The notes under the pieces: model-generated
What the model was told of the DNA's origin: nothing
Seen by the model: the letters and a program-made list of their open reading frames with translations, nothing else
Database searches by the model: none
Shown here: in pieces, positions 47,596-55,816 of the stretch
Numbering within the stretch: position 1 is the first letter of the stretch
Layout of the letters: each line of letters starts with the position of its first letter
DNA from: an uncultured Clostridia bacterium
Lineage (GTDB): Bacteria; Bacillota; Clostridia; TANB77; CAG-508
DNA: 64,000 nucleotides
NCBI GenBank assembly: GCA_947385375.1
Contig: CANDKR010000004.1
Coordinates: 62,001-126,000 of the forward strand
Direction: 5' to 3'
Made by a program: the position numbers and the translations under genes

Positions 47596-48612
47596 TTATT
47601 TTTTAGCGACTTTTTCTAAAGTCTCCATATCTTCTAACATTCTTCTAGTGCCATTTACTACGCAATCTAACGGATTTTCCGAAATATATACTGGTATTTC
47701 AAGCCTTTCTGAAAGTAGTGCATCTATATTTTTTATAAGAGCGCCTCCACCTGCCACCATAAGTCCTTTAACTGCAATATCTGATATAAGTTCTGGTGGT
47801 GTTTGTTCAAGTGCAACCTTAACTGCCTCTGCAATTTTATATAAAGACATTTTAAGTGCATATTCTACTTCAATAGAAGATATATCTCTTACAATTGGAA
47901 GTCCTGTACTTGCATCTCTTCCACGAATTTCTCTATATTCTTCAGTAAGTAATGGTTTTGCACAACCAATTTCCTTTTTTATACGTTCTGCTGTATTTTC
48001 ACCAATTATAATATCTAATCTTCGTTTTGCATATTGCATAATATCTTCTGTAAGCTCGTCACCGGCAATTTTTATAGAATTACTAACAACTATTCCACCT
48101 AAAGAAACTACTGCAACTTCTGTTGTTCCTCCACCGATATCTACTATAATATTTCCAGCTGGTTCACCTACCCTTAAGCCTGAACCAATTGCAGCAGCCA
48201 TCGGCTCATCTACTAAATAGACTTCACTTGCTCCACTAGAAATAATAGCTTCTTCTACTGCCCTTGCTTCTACTTCTGTAATTCCAGAAGGCACTCCTAC
48301 AACTACTTTAGGCTTAGTTACTCTATATTTTCCACAAACTTTTTCTAAAACTTCTTTTAGCATAAGTTTTGTAGCTGTAAAGTCTGCAATTACTCCATCT
48401 TTTAGAGGTCTAATTGCAACTATATTTTTAGGTGTTTTACCAAGCATTGACTTAGCTTTTTCGCCAATTGCAATTACTTCCCCAGTTTCTTTGTTATAAG
48501 CTACTACTGATGGTTCACGATATATAATGCCTTTATCTCTAAGTGTAACCAAAATATTTGCAGTACCTAAATCTATACCCAAATCTCTGCTTGCAAAATT
48601 TAATATACTCAT
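47596..48612 (-). CDS. mreB: Rod shape-determining protein MreB
   Basis: MreB is the bacterial actin that guides lateral wall synthesis. The 338-aa product has the phosphate 1 motif GIDLGTANILV, the VGVPSGITEVE connect region, the phosphate 2 motif VDIGGGTTEVAV and the adenosine motif MVAGGGALI. The start ATG at 48612 has AGGAGAG upstream. It follows a DUF4321 gene and precedes mreC. Confidence 0.97.
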   Translation of the reverse strand: MSILNFASRDLGIDLGTANILVTLRDKGIIYREPSVVAYNKETGEVIAIGEKAKSMLGKTPKNIVAIRPLKDGVIADFTATKLMLKEVLEKVCGKYRVTKPKVVVGVPSGITEVEARAVEEAIISSGASEVYLVDEPMAAAIGSGLRVGEPAGNIIVDIGGGTTEVAVVSLGGIVVSNSIKIAGDELTEDIMQYAKRRLDIIIGENTAERIKKEIGCAKPLLTEEYREIRGRDASTGLPIVRDISSIEVEYALKMSLYKIAEAVKVALEQTPPELISDIAVKGLMVAGGGALIKNIDALLSERLEIPVYISENPLDCVVNGTRRMLEDMETLEKVAKK

Positions 48613-48631
48613 CTAGCTCTCCTAAACTTGT

Positions 48632-48889
48632 TTATGCTTTTCTATATAACCAAATTGATATTCCAATACCTATTATACTCGCGATATTTATTTTAAATAC
48701 CACACTAAAAGTCATTTTTATAACATGTAAATCTAATGATAGTGGTGTTGTTATACCAAATTCCTGTCCATAAGATAGCCACCAAAGCCAGTCTACATTT
48801 GAAGCAAACTCACCAAGCAAGCCTCCTATAACAATTCCAGATAAAATAAAAATCATTAATATCCATATATTTTTATCTTTTGTAGCCAT
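48632..48889 (-). CDS. DUF4321 small membrane protein
   Basis: This 85-aa protein has two membrane helices (about 8-26 and 60-82) and the central segment FGITTPLSLDLHVIKMTFSV that is characteristic of the DUF4321 family, known beside mreB in Clostridia. I chose the ATG at 48889, which lies 8 bases after GGAGG. The in-frame ATG at 48904 contains the ribosome binding site itself. It is the first gene of the mre-min operon. Confidence 0.85.
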   Translation of the reverse strand: MATKDKNIWILMIFILSGIVIGGLLGEFASNVDWLWWLSYGQEFGITTPLSLDLHVIKMTFSVVFKINIASIIGIGISIWLYRKA

Positions 48890-48951
48890 ATATAGTACCT
48901 CCATTTTTTCTTACGGTTTTTTGAATTTTGCGTTCTTTTTTATCCTCGTAT

Positions 48952-48980
48952 ATTATATATTGATATATGAGTTTTTTCAA
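48952..48980 (-). promoter_or_regulatory. Promoter of the mre-min operon
   Basis: Minus-strand TTGAAA (48975-48980), a 17-bp spacer and a perfect TATAAT (48952-48957). Confidence 0.8.
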
Positions 48981-49043
48981 GTTTTTTACGCAAACTTTTT
49001 TGATTTATTAATATACTAGAATTAAGATTTCCAAAAACTTACA

Positions 49044-49072
49044 TTTACTTTAAGTATTTATCATACTATAAT
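49044..49072 (+). promoter_or_regulatory. Promoter of the MecA-like gene
   Basis: TTTACT (49044-49049), a 17-bp spacer and a perfect TATAAT (49067-49072), 30 bp before the start at 49103. Confidence 0.7.
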
Positions 49073-49102
49073 TTATTTATATTCACTTATGGAGGGCGTT
49101 TT

Positions 49103-49444
49103 ATGAAACCAGAAAAAATAAATAACGAGAAAAAAGTAATTTCAAAAAGAAAGATTGATATGTTTATTAATAACACTTCAATCTATTATTTTAATAGTTT
49201 AGAAAACTATTATGAATTTGTAAATTTTATTAAACTACACAAAGCTCCTTTACTTAGTAAATTTCAAAAAGCAAGCAGTTTGTATCTACTTTCTGATACT
49301 TATTTCTTGATTATACAAAATTTTGAATTAGAAGATGACGAGCACGCCTTCTTTTGTTCTTGCATTACTGAGTTTGCAAAATTTATAAACAATTCAAAAC
49401 CTCTTATTTCAAAAATATTAGAAAATGCTGAAGCTATTACATAA
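49103..49444 (+). CDS. Small protein resembling the MecA C-terminal domain
   Basis: The 113-aa product has a basic N-terminus, then YFNSLENYYEFVNFIK, SSLYLLSDTYFLIIQNFE and ITEFAKFINNSKPLI. This order matches the MecA C-terminal domain, which binds the ClpC unfoldase (known pattern: a FxDFEDxI helix, SLYxxxxxYYLVL, xxxEF). The N-terminal substrate-binding domain of MecA is missing. If correct, it could be a ClpC-binding adaptor or competitor. GGAGGG precedes the ATG. The resemblance is by eye only. Confidence 0.5.
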   Translation: MKPEKINNEKKVISKRKIDMFINNTSIYYFNSLENYYEFVNFIKLHKAPLLSKFQKASSLYLLSDTYFLIIQNFELEDDEHAFFCSCITEFAKFINNSKPLISKILENAEAIT

Positions 49445-49446
49445 CA

Positions 49447-49471
49447 AAAACTCGCTTTAAAAGCGAGTTTT
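49447..49471. terminator. Bidirectional terminator
   Basis: The dyad AAAACTCGCTTT/AAAGCGAGTTTT lies between convergent genes ending at 49444 (+) and 49476 (-). U-rich sequence follows the GC core on either strand. Confidence 0.8.
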
Positions 49472-49475
49472 ACTG

Positions 49476-50444
49476 TTAATTATATAAATAATTTTGTGGG
49501 TTTTTAGCTACACCATTTACTCTAATTTCTAAGTGTAAATGATTTCCTGTTGAATTTCCTGTTGTTCCTACACCACCAAGCACAGTTCCTTGTGCTACTG
49601 AATCACCTGCATTTACATATATTGACCTACAATGTGCATAATATGTTTCAATTCCATTTCCATGAGATACAACAACTAAATTCCCATAAGAACCTTTATA
49701 TCCGGCATAAGTAACTACACCTGCTGCTACGCATTTTATCGGTGTTCCGCCTGATGTTGCTATATCTAATCCTGTATGTAAACCTCTACTTCTGTTACCA
49801 AATCTTGAAGTAATAATTCCATCAACTGGTTTTATAAGTGCTAATCCTAAAGGTGTATTATTATAATCAACTGTCTTTTTAGTATTTACTGCTCTATTTT
49901 TCTTTACTACTGGTTTTTCAATATACAAGCTTGCTACTGCTTCATCTACACCAGTGAATTCTTTTGCTTCTGTTTCATATTTTAATAAATATGAAATTTC
50001 GTCTTTATTCATACTATTTTTATCTTTTAAATCGGATACTACTTTTTCAGCTTCCTCATAAGTTTGTACATAATATTTTTCTTCTGTACCATTCAAAATC
50101 GCATAATACTTATAATAAGGAACACCAGTATTTATAACTGTATCAAAGATTTCATCATCATTACTCTCTATTCCTTTTTGAAGCAAACACAATTTATATT
50201 CTGGAAGTGTGTCAATATCAACGAAAGCTATGGTTTTACTATCACCGCTCTTTTGATATTCATCTATTTTATCTTGCATATCTCGCTTATCCTCAGTATA
50301 ACCGATAAACTCACCATTTAAAGTTACACTATACATAGGATTATATACGAAAAATACTATAAAGCAAATTATCGCAATTGCTACTAAAAGCAAGGTTATA
50401 AGCTTTGTCCACGTTCTTAAAAATACGATTATTTTTTTAAACAT
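49476..50444 (-). CDS. M23 family metallopeptidase (LytM-type endopeptidase)
   Basis: The 322-aa product has an N-terminal membrane helix (about 15-35), a linker domain (about 40-185) and a C-terminal M23 domain (about 205-320). The zinc ligands are present: HTGLDIA and HLHLEIR, with YYAHC in between. These enzymes cut peptide crosslinks in peptidoglycan; the SpoIIQ and forespore engulfment partners also belong here, but no specific role is shown. GGGAGG lies rather far (about 15 bases) upstream. Confidence 0.9.
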   Translation of the reverse strand: MFKKIIVFLRTWTKLITLLLVAIAIICFIVFFVYNPMYSVTLNGEFIGYTEDKRDMQDKIDEYQKSGDSKTIAFVDIDTLPEYKLCLLQKGIESNDDEIFDTVINTGVPYYKYYAILNGTEEKYYVQTYEEAEKVVSDLKDKNSMNKDEISYLLKYETEAKEFTGVDEAVASLYIEKPVVKKNRAVNTKKTVDYNNTPLGLALIKPVDGIITSRFGNRSRGLHTGLDIATSGGTPIKCVAAGVVTYAGYKGSYGNLVVVSHGNGIETYYAHCRSIYVNAGDSVAQGTVLGGVGTTGNSTGNHLHLEIRVNGVAKNPQNYLYN

Positions 50445-50482
50445 TTTATTCTACTTACACCTCCCTTTTTCATACTCATATT

Positions 50483-50511
50483 ATTTTATATATTATTCCA
50501 TTTTAAATCAA
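50483..50511 (-). promoter_or_regulatory. Probable promoter of the M23 peptidase gene
   Basis: Minus-strand TTGATT (50506-50511), a 17-bp spacer and TAAAAT (50483-50488). Confidence 0.5.
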
Positions 50512-50616
50512 TTTTTAAAATAACAACTTTTTAGACCCTTAAGTCAGTTTTTCTCTTTTTTTCTCTTCCGTTTTTTCATATTCTCATTTTTCACTTTTTT
50601 TCCAATTTCCGTAGGT

Positions 50617-50656
50617 AAAAATTAAATAGGATAAATGTTTTATTTTCATTTATCCT
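50617..50656 (-). terminator. Terminator of the spore coat gene pair
   Basis: AGGATAAATG (50628-50637) pairs perfectly with CATTTATCCT (50647-50656). On the minus strand a U-rich tail follows. Confidence 0.8.
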
Positions 50657-50663
50657 ACTTGCT

Positions 50664-50906
50664 TTACATACATTCATTATGAACTTTTGCAATTTCATCT
50701 GGTTTTGCTGGTTGTGCTGGTGAATAATACCCTTTACACTCAGCTAGTTTAAATAATTCATATTGGAAATTCTCAGAAGAATTTCTTATGTTTTGCACAG
50801 TTTGTCTAAGTTCCATATTAGCACACTCTAATATAGCACCTTCATAATCCTTTATACCTGCTTTTGTATTTTCTAAGATGTCATTTACCATATACTTCTC
50901 TTCCAT
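50664..50906 (-). CDS. CotF-like spore coat protein
   Basis: The 80-aa helical protein fits the Coat F family: MVNDILENTKAGIKDYEGAILECAN, an aligned second helix with FQYELFKLAECKGYYSPAQPAK, which corresponds to the KGWY end of CotF-type proteins. It is paired with a second helical coat-like gene 11 bp upstream, a typical arrangement in Clostridia. GGAGGGAT precedes the start. Sporulation-specific expression is expected but no such promoter was identified. Confidence 0.75.
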   Translation of the reverse strand: MEEKYMVNDILENTKAGIKDYEGAILECANMELRQTVQNIRNSSENFQYELFKLAECKGYYSPAQPAKPDEIAKVHNECM

Positions 50907-50917
50907 CTTATCCCTCC

Positions 50918-51106
50918 TTAATTCTCTAAAAATGAAATTAGTTTTTGCTTAGTGTTTAGACTATCTTGAGCTGCTTTGTTAAACACTTGCTTAATTTGAG
51001 GATCTACAGCATATTCTGCGTAGTTTTGTAACTTTTGATAAGAAGTATCTTGTGCCCCAATCAAATGTCTTAGATGTTGCAATTCTGCTTGATTTAAGTT
51101 TTGCAT
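50918..51106 (-). CDS. Small CotF-family-like spore coat protein
   Basis: I place the start at ATG 51106 (62 aa, MQNLNQAELQHLRHLIGAQD) because AAGGAG lies about 10 bases upstream. A longer reading to 51175 has no ribosome binding site. The two-helix pattern, with ELQHLRHLIG and QKLQNYAEYAVDPQIKQVF, resembles the ferritin-like coat proteins encoded beside CotF in Clostridia. It is the first gene of a two-gene operon. Confidence 0.7.
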   Translation of the reverse strand: MQNLNQAELQHLRHLIGAQDTSYQKLQNYAEYAVDPQIKQVFNKAAQDSLNTKQKLISFLEN

Positions 51107-51175
51107 AATCAATAATCTCCTTCTTTCTATAATTTGATAATTATAATATTTCCACAAACATTGATTTATATACAT

Positions 51176-51203
51176 AAAAAAAGCGTTTCTTACGAAACGC
51201 TTT
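51176..51203 (-). terminator. Terminator of the polysaccharide kinase operon
   Basis: AAAGCGTTTC (51180-51189) pairs perfectly with GAAACGCTTT (51194-51203) around a 4-base loop, with a minus-strand U run. Confidence 0.9.
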
Positions 51204-51208
51204 AAATT

Positions 51209-53233
51209 TTATTCCTCTTCTTCAACTACTTTTTTTCTTCTTGTTGTAGTTGTTTTCTTAGTAGCTGTTTTAGCTGCTTTTTCAGTTAATTCAGCTTTTT
51301 GTTTATAATAATCTTCTATAAATTTCTTTATCTTCTCATTATTACTTGATTGTGAGTTTGCAAGTTCTTCTGTAAGGCTCTTCATTTCCATTATCTCGTC
51401 TTTTAACTCATCTATTGTATCATCGCCTCTAATATCGTCTATTGACTGTTTTAAGTTACTAATGTCAAATCTTATAAGCTCAATATCTTTTGCAGATACT
51501 TTATTTGTATTTACAGCAACTTGCATTAACAGATTTTTCATTGCTGCAAGCTCAGTATCTATTTTTTCGATCTTATATTCTAATGCTGCTGACATTTCTG
51601 TTCCAGTTCCTGTATTATTACTGCTACTACTAAAAGCTGTACCTTTAAAAATATCTATTCCTTTAAAAGATGGTGTTGGTCCTGGATTTGTAACTAATGT
51701 CGCATCTTTCATATCAACATATCTAAATGAATTTGAGTTGATATTTGCATCTTCTAAGAAATTCTCAACAGTTCTAATTTCTGTACGAGCTGTTTCTTCT
51801 AATTTACTATCAATTCTTGCTTCACTATAATAATATGAAGATGTATAGCCTTCCTTTGTAAGTGGGTATTTATTAAGTACCGCACCATTTAATCTTGTTC
51901 CTACTTGTTCAAATGATTTTATTAATTTCTTAACTTCTTCTAATTTTGATGTTTTATATGCTGTAACTAACATTGTAAAATCAGTAAATCTTGAAATAAC
52001 AACGCTATCAGCAATAATACTTGATGGTGTTCCATCTATGATTATAATATCATAAATCTCACCCAATACTGATAACAAACCTTTAATCTTTGGTGCACTT
52101 AACAATTCTGCTGGGTTTGATGGTCTACTTCCTGATGTCATTAAGTGTAAGTTTGGAACTTTAGTTGTTTTAATATATGAAGTAACATCACTAATATCAA
52201 CTTTTGTTTCTTCACAATTTGCTAAATAGTTTGACAAACCTCTTTTATTTTCTAATCCAAAGATTTTGTTTTGTCTTCCTTTACGCATATCTGCGTCAAC
52301 TATAATAACTTTTTTATCTGTTTTGGCGATTGTTGCTGCTAAGTTTGCTGCTACATAAGATTTACCTTCACCCATTCTTGATGATGTAATAAGTATTGTT
52401 TTTGTATTTTGAGTAAATGTAACGTTTGTACGAAGTGCTCTAAAAGCTTCAGCAACTGGTGACTTAGCATTATCTAAAATTACTATCTCATTATCTTTAT
52501 TAAATTTCCTACGTCCTTGATCAGCACTTTGGCTTGAACTCTCTTTTTGAATTGTTTTCTCTAATTTCTTTTCAAAAACAGGTATTGTGCCAAGTATTGG
52601 TAATCCAACTTCTTCAAGATCTTCTTCCTCTTTAACTGTTGTATCAAGCATATATATAAGAAGTATTAAACCACATGATAAAAATGCTCCAAGCATTCCA
52701 AAAATAATTAAATCTTTTACATGATTTATATTATATGGATAATATGCTCTCTCCGCAGCATCAATGATATTTACGTTTTCTATTTGGAAAATCTCTTGTG
52801 CTTCTTCAACAAATACTTTTGCAAGTTCTTTTGCAATTGTTTCTGCAAGCTCTGCATTCTCATTTGACACTGTTAATACAATCATCGCTTGATTTTCTTG
52901 TGTAATACCCATCATACTTTTTACTGCTGAATATGATACATTTAAGCCAAGATTATCAATAACTTTATTTACAACTCTTTTACTTCCTAATAAAGAAATG
53001 TATGGTTGTATTAAAGTACTGGTCATTGATAAATCGGCAACTGTATTTCCGTCTTCATTCTTTTCATCAGCTAACTGTGCAAGTAAAAAAGACGTTGTTG
53101 AACGATACTTTGGTATAACACACGTATATGAATAAAAATAGCCTGCCCCTAGGGAGACAATCATTATCAATATAATAAAAACTTTCTTTGCCCACGCTAA
53201 TTTGGCAAATTTTTTCAAATCAAATTCTTCCAT
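51209..53233 (-). CDS. Wzz/BY-kinase fusion (capsular polysaccharide chain-length regulator and tyrosine kinase)
   Basis: The 674-aa product fuses a Wzz domain (membrane helices at about 16-37 and 172-196) to a cytoplasmic BY-kinase. The kinase has the P-loop SSRMGEGKS (284-292), Walker A' VIIVDADMR (309-317) and IIIDGTPSS as Walker B. Such proteins control polymer length and export through autophosphorylation on a tyrosine cluster. Here the only cluster is YTSSYYYSEA, and it is followed by a long extension of about 180 residues with a coiled coil and a Lys/Thr/Arg tail ending EEEE, which is unusual. The partner phosphatase is the next gene upstream. No glycosyltransferases are adjacent. Confidence 0.9.
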   Translation of the reverse strand: MEEFDLKKFAKLAWAKKVFIILIMIVSLGAGYFYSYTCVIPKYRSTTSFLLAQLADEKNEDGNTVADLSMTSTLIQPYISLLGSKRVVNKVIDNLGLNVSYSAVKSMMGITQENQAMIVLTVSNENAELAETIAKELAKVFVEEAQEIFQIENVNIIDAAERAYYPYNINHVKDLIIFGMLGAFLSCGLILLIYMLDTTVKEEEDLEEVGLPILGTIPVFEKKLEKTIQKESSSQSADQGRRKFNKDNEIVILDNAKSPVAEAFRALRTNVTFTQNTKTILITSSRMGEGKSYVAANLAATIAKTDKKVIIVDADMRKGRQNKIFGLENKRGLSNYLANCEETKVDISDVTSYIKTTKVPNLHLMTSGSRPSNPAELLSAPKIKGLLSVLGEIYDIIIIDGTPSSIIADSVVISRFTDFTMLVTAYKTSKLEEVKKLIKSFEQVGTRLNGAVLNKYPLTKEGYTSSYYYSEARIDSKLEETARTEIRTVENFLEDANINSNSFRYVDMKDATLVTNPGPTPSFKGIDIFKGTAFSSSSNNTGTGTEMSAALEYKIEKIDTELAAMKNLLMQVAVNTNKVSAKDIELIRFDISNLKQSIDDIRGDDTIDELKDEIMEMKSLTEELANSQSSNNEKIKKFIEDYYKQKAELTEKAAKTATKKTTTTRRKKVVEEEE

Positions 53234-53286
53234 TAACTCTCACCCAAATCATTATACTTATAATAAAAAGTTTTTTCAACAGATAT

Positions 53287-53997
53287 TTACATATTTTTTA
53301 ATATTTTTTCTTGGCATTTTTCTGTAATATAATCGTAATAATCGTTCTTTGCGTAGCGCTTCAAGACTTTAAGTATTTTATTCATCTTAGTATATGTTGA
53401 ACCTTCTCTGTGATTATCTGTTGACAATAATGATATTTTTTCTTCCTTTAGTAATTTTTTTAAAGTTTTTTCTGCAAGCTTACCATATTTCCCTAAAAGT
53501 GATTCATAATTTCCTTGTAACAATACTCCTCTTTCTAAAAACTGATCAAAGTATTTTAAATCTTTTTGTGCATATATGTATCTTTCAGGATGTGCCATAA
53601 TTACTGTATATCCTGCAAAAATTAAATTTTCTATCATCTCATCAGCATTAAGTAATTTTTGCACAATTGGTAATTCTACAAGTACATATTCAGTATCTGC
53701 TATTGTAGAAATTTTTCCTTCTCTTATTAAGTCTTTCATATTATCTGTAACATATACTTCATTTCCTAAAAAAAGTTCAATATCAATATTTTCTTCTAAG
53801 AGTTTTTCTTTTATTATTTTTAATTTGGCTTCGTTTTCCTCTTTTGTTTTTATGTATTGTGGCTCAATATAATGAGGAGTGCAGCAAACTTTTTTGAAAC
53901 CTGCTGCCTCTGCTTCTCTTAATATATTAATACTATTTTCAATAGTTCTTGCGCCATCATCTGTATCATAAATAATATGACAATGTAGGTCTATCAT
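53287..53997 (-). CDS. PHP-family tyrosine-protein phosphatase (CpsB/CapC/YwqE type)
   Basis: The 236-aa product is a metal-dependent phosphatase that reverses BY-kinase autophosphorylation. It has the PHP metal ligands DLHCHIIYDTDDGA, CTPHY, the HPERY motif and LLSTDNHREGS. Length matches the family. It follows a 45-codon gene by 9 bp and precedes the kinase gene by 53 bp. The ATG has AGGAG upstream, next to the stop of the small gene. Confidence 0.93.
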   Translation of the reverse strand: MIDLHCHIIYDTDDGARTIENSINILREAEAAGFKKVCCTPHYIEPQYIKTKEENEAKLKIIKEKLLEENIDIELFLGNEVYVTDNMKDLIREGKISTIADTEYVLVELPIVQKLLNADEMIENLIFAGYTVIMAHPERYIYAQKDLKYFDQFLERGVLLQGNYESLLGKYGKLAEKTLKKLLKEEKISLLSTDNHREGSTYTKMNKILKVLKRYAKNDYYDYITEKCQEKILKNM

Positions 53998-54006
53998 TTT
54001 TTTCTC

Positions 54007-54144
54007 CTAAAATGTAATTTTTAAATATTCTTTCGTGTCATCTCCAAACATTATGCTAGGTAAATTTTCATAGTCGTATTCATTTGTATTATTGAAATTA
54101 CCAAATGAATTACTAGCATAAGGGAAAATTTCACTAAATAACAT
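54007..54144 (-). CDS. 45-codon acidic small protein at the head of the polysaccharide operon
   Basis: The gene has AAAGGAGG with good spacing, an ATG at 54144, and a TAG nine bases before the phosphatase start. The product is rich in Phe, Tyr, Asn and Asp and begins MLFSEIFPYASNSFGNFNN; the end is EYLKITF. It has no membrane helix and no recognised family. A perfect promoter with an extended -10 lies 45 bp upstream. It may be a leader peptide or a small regulator; both are inferences. Confidence 0.65.
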   Translation of the reverse strand: MLFSEIFPYASNSFGNFNNTNEYDYENLPSIMFGDDTKEYLKITF

Positions 54145-54161
54145 ATTGCTTTCCTCCTTTA

Positions 54162-54217
54162 TTTCCCTAAAGGGAATTACACTTCTATATTATACCATAA
54201 TTTGATTTTTTTGTAAA
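54162..54217 (-). promoter_or_regulatory. Promoter of the polysaccharide operon with adjacent palindrome
   Basis: Minus-strand TTTACA (54212-54217), a 17-bp spacer and TATAAT (54189-54194) with TGG just before it (extended -10). A perfect 14-bp palindrome TTCCCTTTAGGGAA (54162-54175) lies in the early transcript, close to where a repressor would sit. Confidence 0.7.
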
Positions 54218-54234
54218 CTAAATTACAAAATGGC

Positions 54235-54263
54235 TTGACTTTACGTTGTATTCATATTATAAT
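54235..54263 (+). promoter_or_regulatory. Promoter of tRNA-Lys
   Basis: TTGACT (54235-54240), a 17-bp spacer and a perfect TATAAT (54258-54263), 23 bp before the tRNA. Confidence 0.85.
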
Positions 54264-54285
54264 AACATTTGTTAATAAAATATAT

Positions 54286-54361
54286 GGGTTATTAGCTCAG
54301 TTGGTAGAGCAGCAGACTCTTAATCTGACGGTCCGGGGTTCGACTCCCCGATGACCCACCA
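54286..54361 (+). tRNA. tRNA-Lys (anticodon CTT)
   Basis: The 76-base cloverleaf has acceptor arms GGGTTAT/ATGACCC, a D arm with GCTC..GAGC, an anticodon loop CTCTTAA (anticodon CTT for Lys), a T arm CGGGG TTCGACT CCCCG, and an encoded CCA end. The variable loop is short, as expected. Confidence 0.95.
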
Positions 54362-54366
54362 AACGG

Positions 54367-54397
54367 AAAAAGTGCGTACGAAGTATGTGCTTTTTTT
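54367..54397 (+). terminator. Terminator of tRNA-Lys
   Basis: A 12-bp stem (54368-54379 with 54383-54394, several G-U pairs) with loop GAA is followed by T7. Confidence 0.75.
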
Positions 54398-54432
54398 GTT
54401 TGTGGTTTTGACAGAGGGAGAGTCGAAAAATT

Positions 54433-55260
54433 CTATATTTTTACTTCTTCTAAAGTTTGTAAATAATCTTTAATTGTACTTAAAATGATATCAATATTTG
54501 TATTTGTCCAGTTATAGTTATTAGAAAGATTAGAAATAAACATTGGCTCACTTAATACTAAATTCACAGTATTATAAAGTTCTTTGATTTCATGAATATC
54601 TATGTCATTATCAAAAATTAGAATTTTCATATAATTTAAAATCTTATCTTTATCTAAATTTCCTTCAGTTATTAACCAATACAAGTCAAATATATCTCTA
54701 TACCTTGTTGATAAAGGTCCAAATTTTAGTAGAGGAATCAATTTTTCTATAAAAATTTGTTCCTTTGGGTTGATTAAAAATTCTATATTTCCATCGATAA
54801 TTTGTGTATTTAATAGTAAAGTATCTTGCTGAATATCTGTATGTTTATGTACTCCAATATCTAATTTAACATTGTAAGTTTTTCTATAAGTATCTGTTAT
54901 ACTAACAGTTAATCTTTTTCCATGATAATCTTGATGTGATAATTCTTCAATTTTATTTTTATCAATACTTAATTTGAAACCATCAATATGATCTAATTTA
55001 CTAAGGTCAATAAAAATATTAACAATGTTTTCCGCTTTAATAGACATATTAATTAAATCCATATCAATATCTACAGTTACTCGACGAATATTATTTGTTA
55101 GATGGAACATTACAACTCCACCTTTAATTGTGATTTTATCACTATACTTAGAATGGTAAATTCTATTTATTATAATATCTTGACATACTTTAGAAATAGC
55201 ATAACTTCGGTTATAACCTTCCTTAATATATTGATTAACACATTCTTTTAGACTGTTCAC
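54433..55260 (-). CDS. abiEii: AbiEii-type nucleotidyltransferase toxin
   Basis: The 275-aa product belongs to the AbiEii/DUF1814 nucleotidyltransferase family, the toxin of type IV-like abortive infection systems. It shows GGVVMFHL (around 47-54) and RRVTVDIDMDLI (59-70) with the catalytic Asp64 and Asp66, plus the helical FGPLSTRYRDIFDLYWL segment typical of the family. Known relatives modify tRNA or other targets with nucleotides. The start is a GTG that shares its G with the TAG of the upstream antitoxin, showing translational coupling. Confidence 0.9.
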   Translation of the reverse strand: MNSLKECVNQYIKEGYNRSYAISKVCQDIIINRIYHSKYSDKITIKGGVVMFHLTNNIRRVTVDIDMDLINMSIKAENIVNIFIDLSKLDHIDGFKLSIDKNKIEELSHQDYHGKRLTVSITDTYRKTYNVKLDIGVHKHTDIQQDTLLLNTQIIDGNIEFLINPKEQIFIEKLIPLLKFGPLSTRYRDIFDLYWLITEGNLDKDKILNYMKILIFDNDIDIHEIKELYNTVNLVLSEPMFISNLSNNYNWTNTNIDIILSTIKDYLQTLEEVKI

Positions 55261-55799
55261 TACATCACTTCCTTTTCGATAGTTTGCATTATATATGAAC
55301 TATTAAATACTTGAGCATATTTATAAACCTTCATAAAATCTAACTCATTTTTAATTTTTCGATAATTGTTTATAACTTCTTTATATAATTCATACGATAA
55401 TTTTGTTTTATATCTAACAAGCTCTATCAATAATCTTTCTTTATCGTATATAAATAGTTCTGCTTCTTCTATTTTACACTTAGCAAGTCCAATCTTTAGA
55501 AAATCTTTTTTCATAAAAACTTGTTTTACAGAAGAATCCTTTATGATATAAGACTTGATATCTGTTGCTAGGTAATAATACTCAGGTATTTTGTCTGTTA
55601 AATCATAATAATAAAAAGCACTATTTAAGGTTAATATTACATTAGGATGTTTTTTTACTATTACAGATAAATCATAGGGAAATTCTTCATCAGAATAAAT
55701 TCCTCTTGAAATTTTAAACAATTCTTTGCTTGCAACTTTTTTTTCAATTTGATATTTATTTAATCCATTTTCTAATAATTCGTTAAAATAATATAACAT
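55260..55799 (-). CDS. abiEi: AbiEi-type antitoxin and transcriptional regulator
   Basis: The 179-aa product has an N-terminal winged helix (about 1-45, KYQIEKKVASKELFKISRGIYSD, typical of AbiEi) and a C-terminal domain (about 60-170). AbiEi antitoxins neutralise AbiEii and repress their own operon by binding inverted repeats at the promoter; a perfect palindrome is present over this promoter. GGGGG with TATA lies before the ATG. The pair sits next to a tRNA-Lys gene. Confidence 0.88.
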   Translation of the reverse strand: MLYYFNELLENGLNKYQIEKKVASKELFKISRGIYSDEEFPYDLSVIVKKHPNVILTLNSAFYYYDLTDKIPEYYYLATDIKSYIIKDSSVKQVFMKKDFLKIGLAKCKIEEAELFIYDKERLLIELVRYKTKLSYELYKEVINNYRKIKNELDFMKVYKYAQVFNSSYIMQTIEKEVM

Positions 55800-55816
55800 T
55801 TTATACCCCCTTTTTT

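Noticed and set aside
54286-55800. Genomic island with attachment sites at tRNA-Lys
   Set aside because: No integrase and no repeat of the tRNA 3' end was found; only the AbiE pair suggests transfer.
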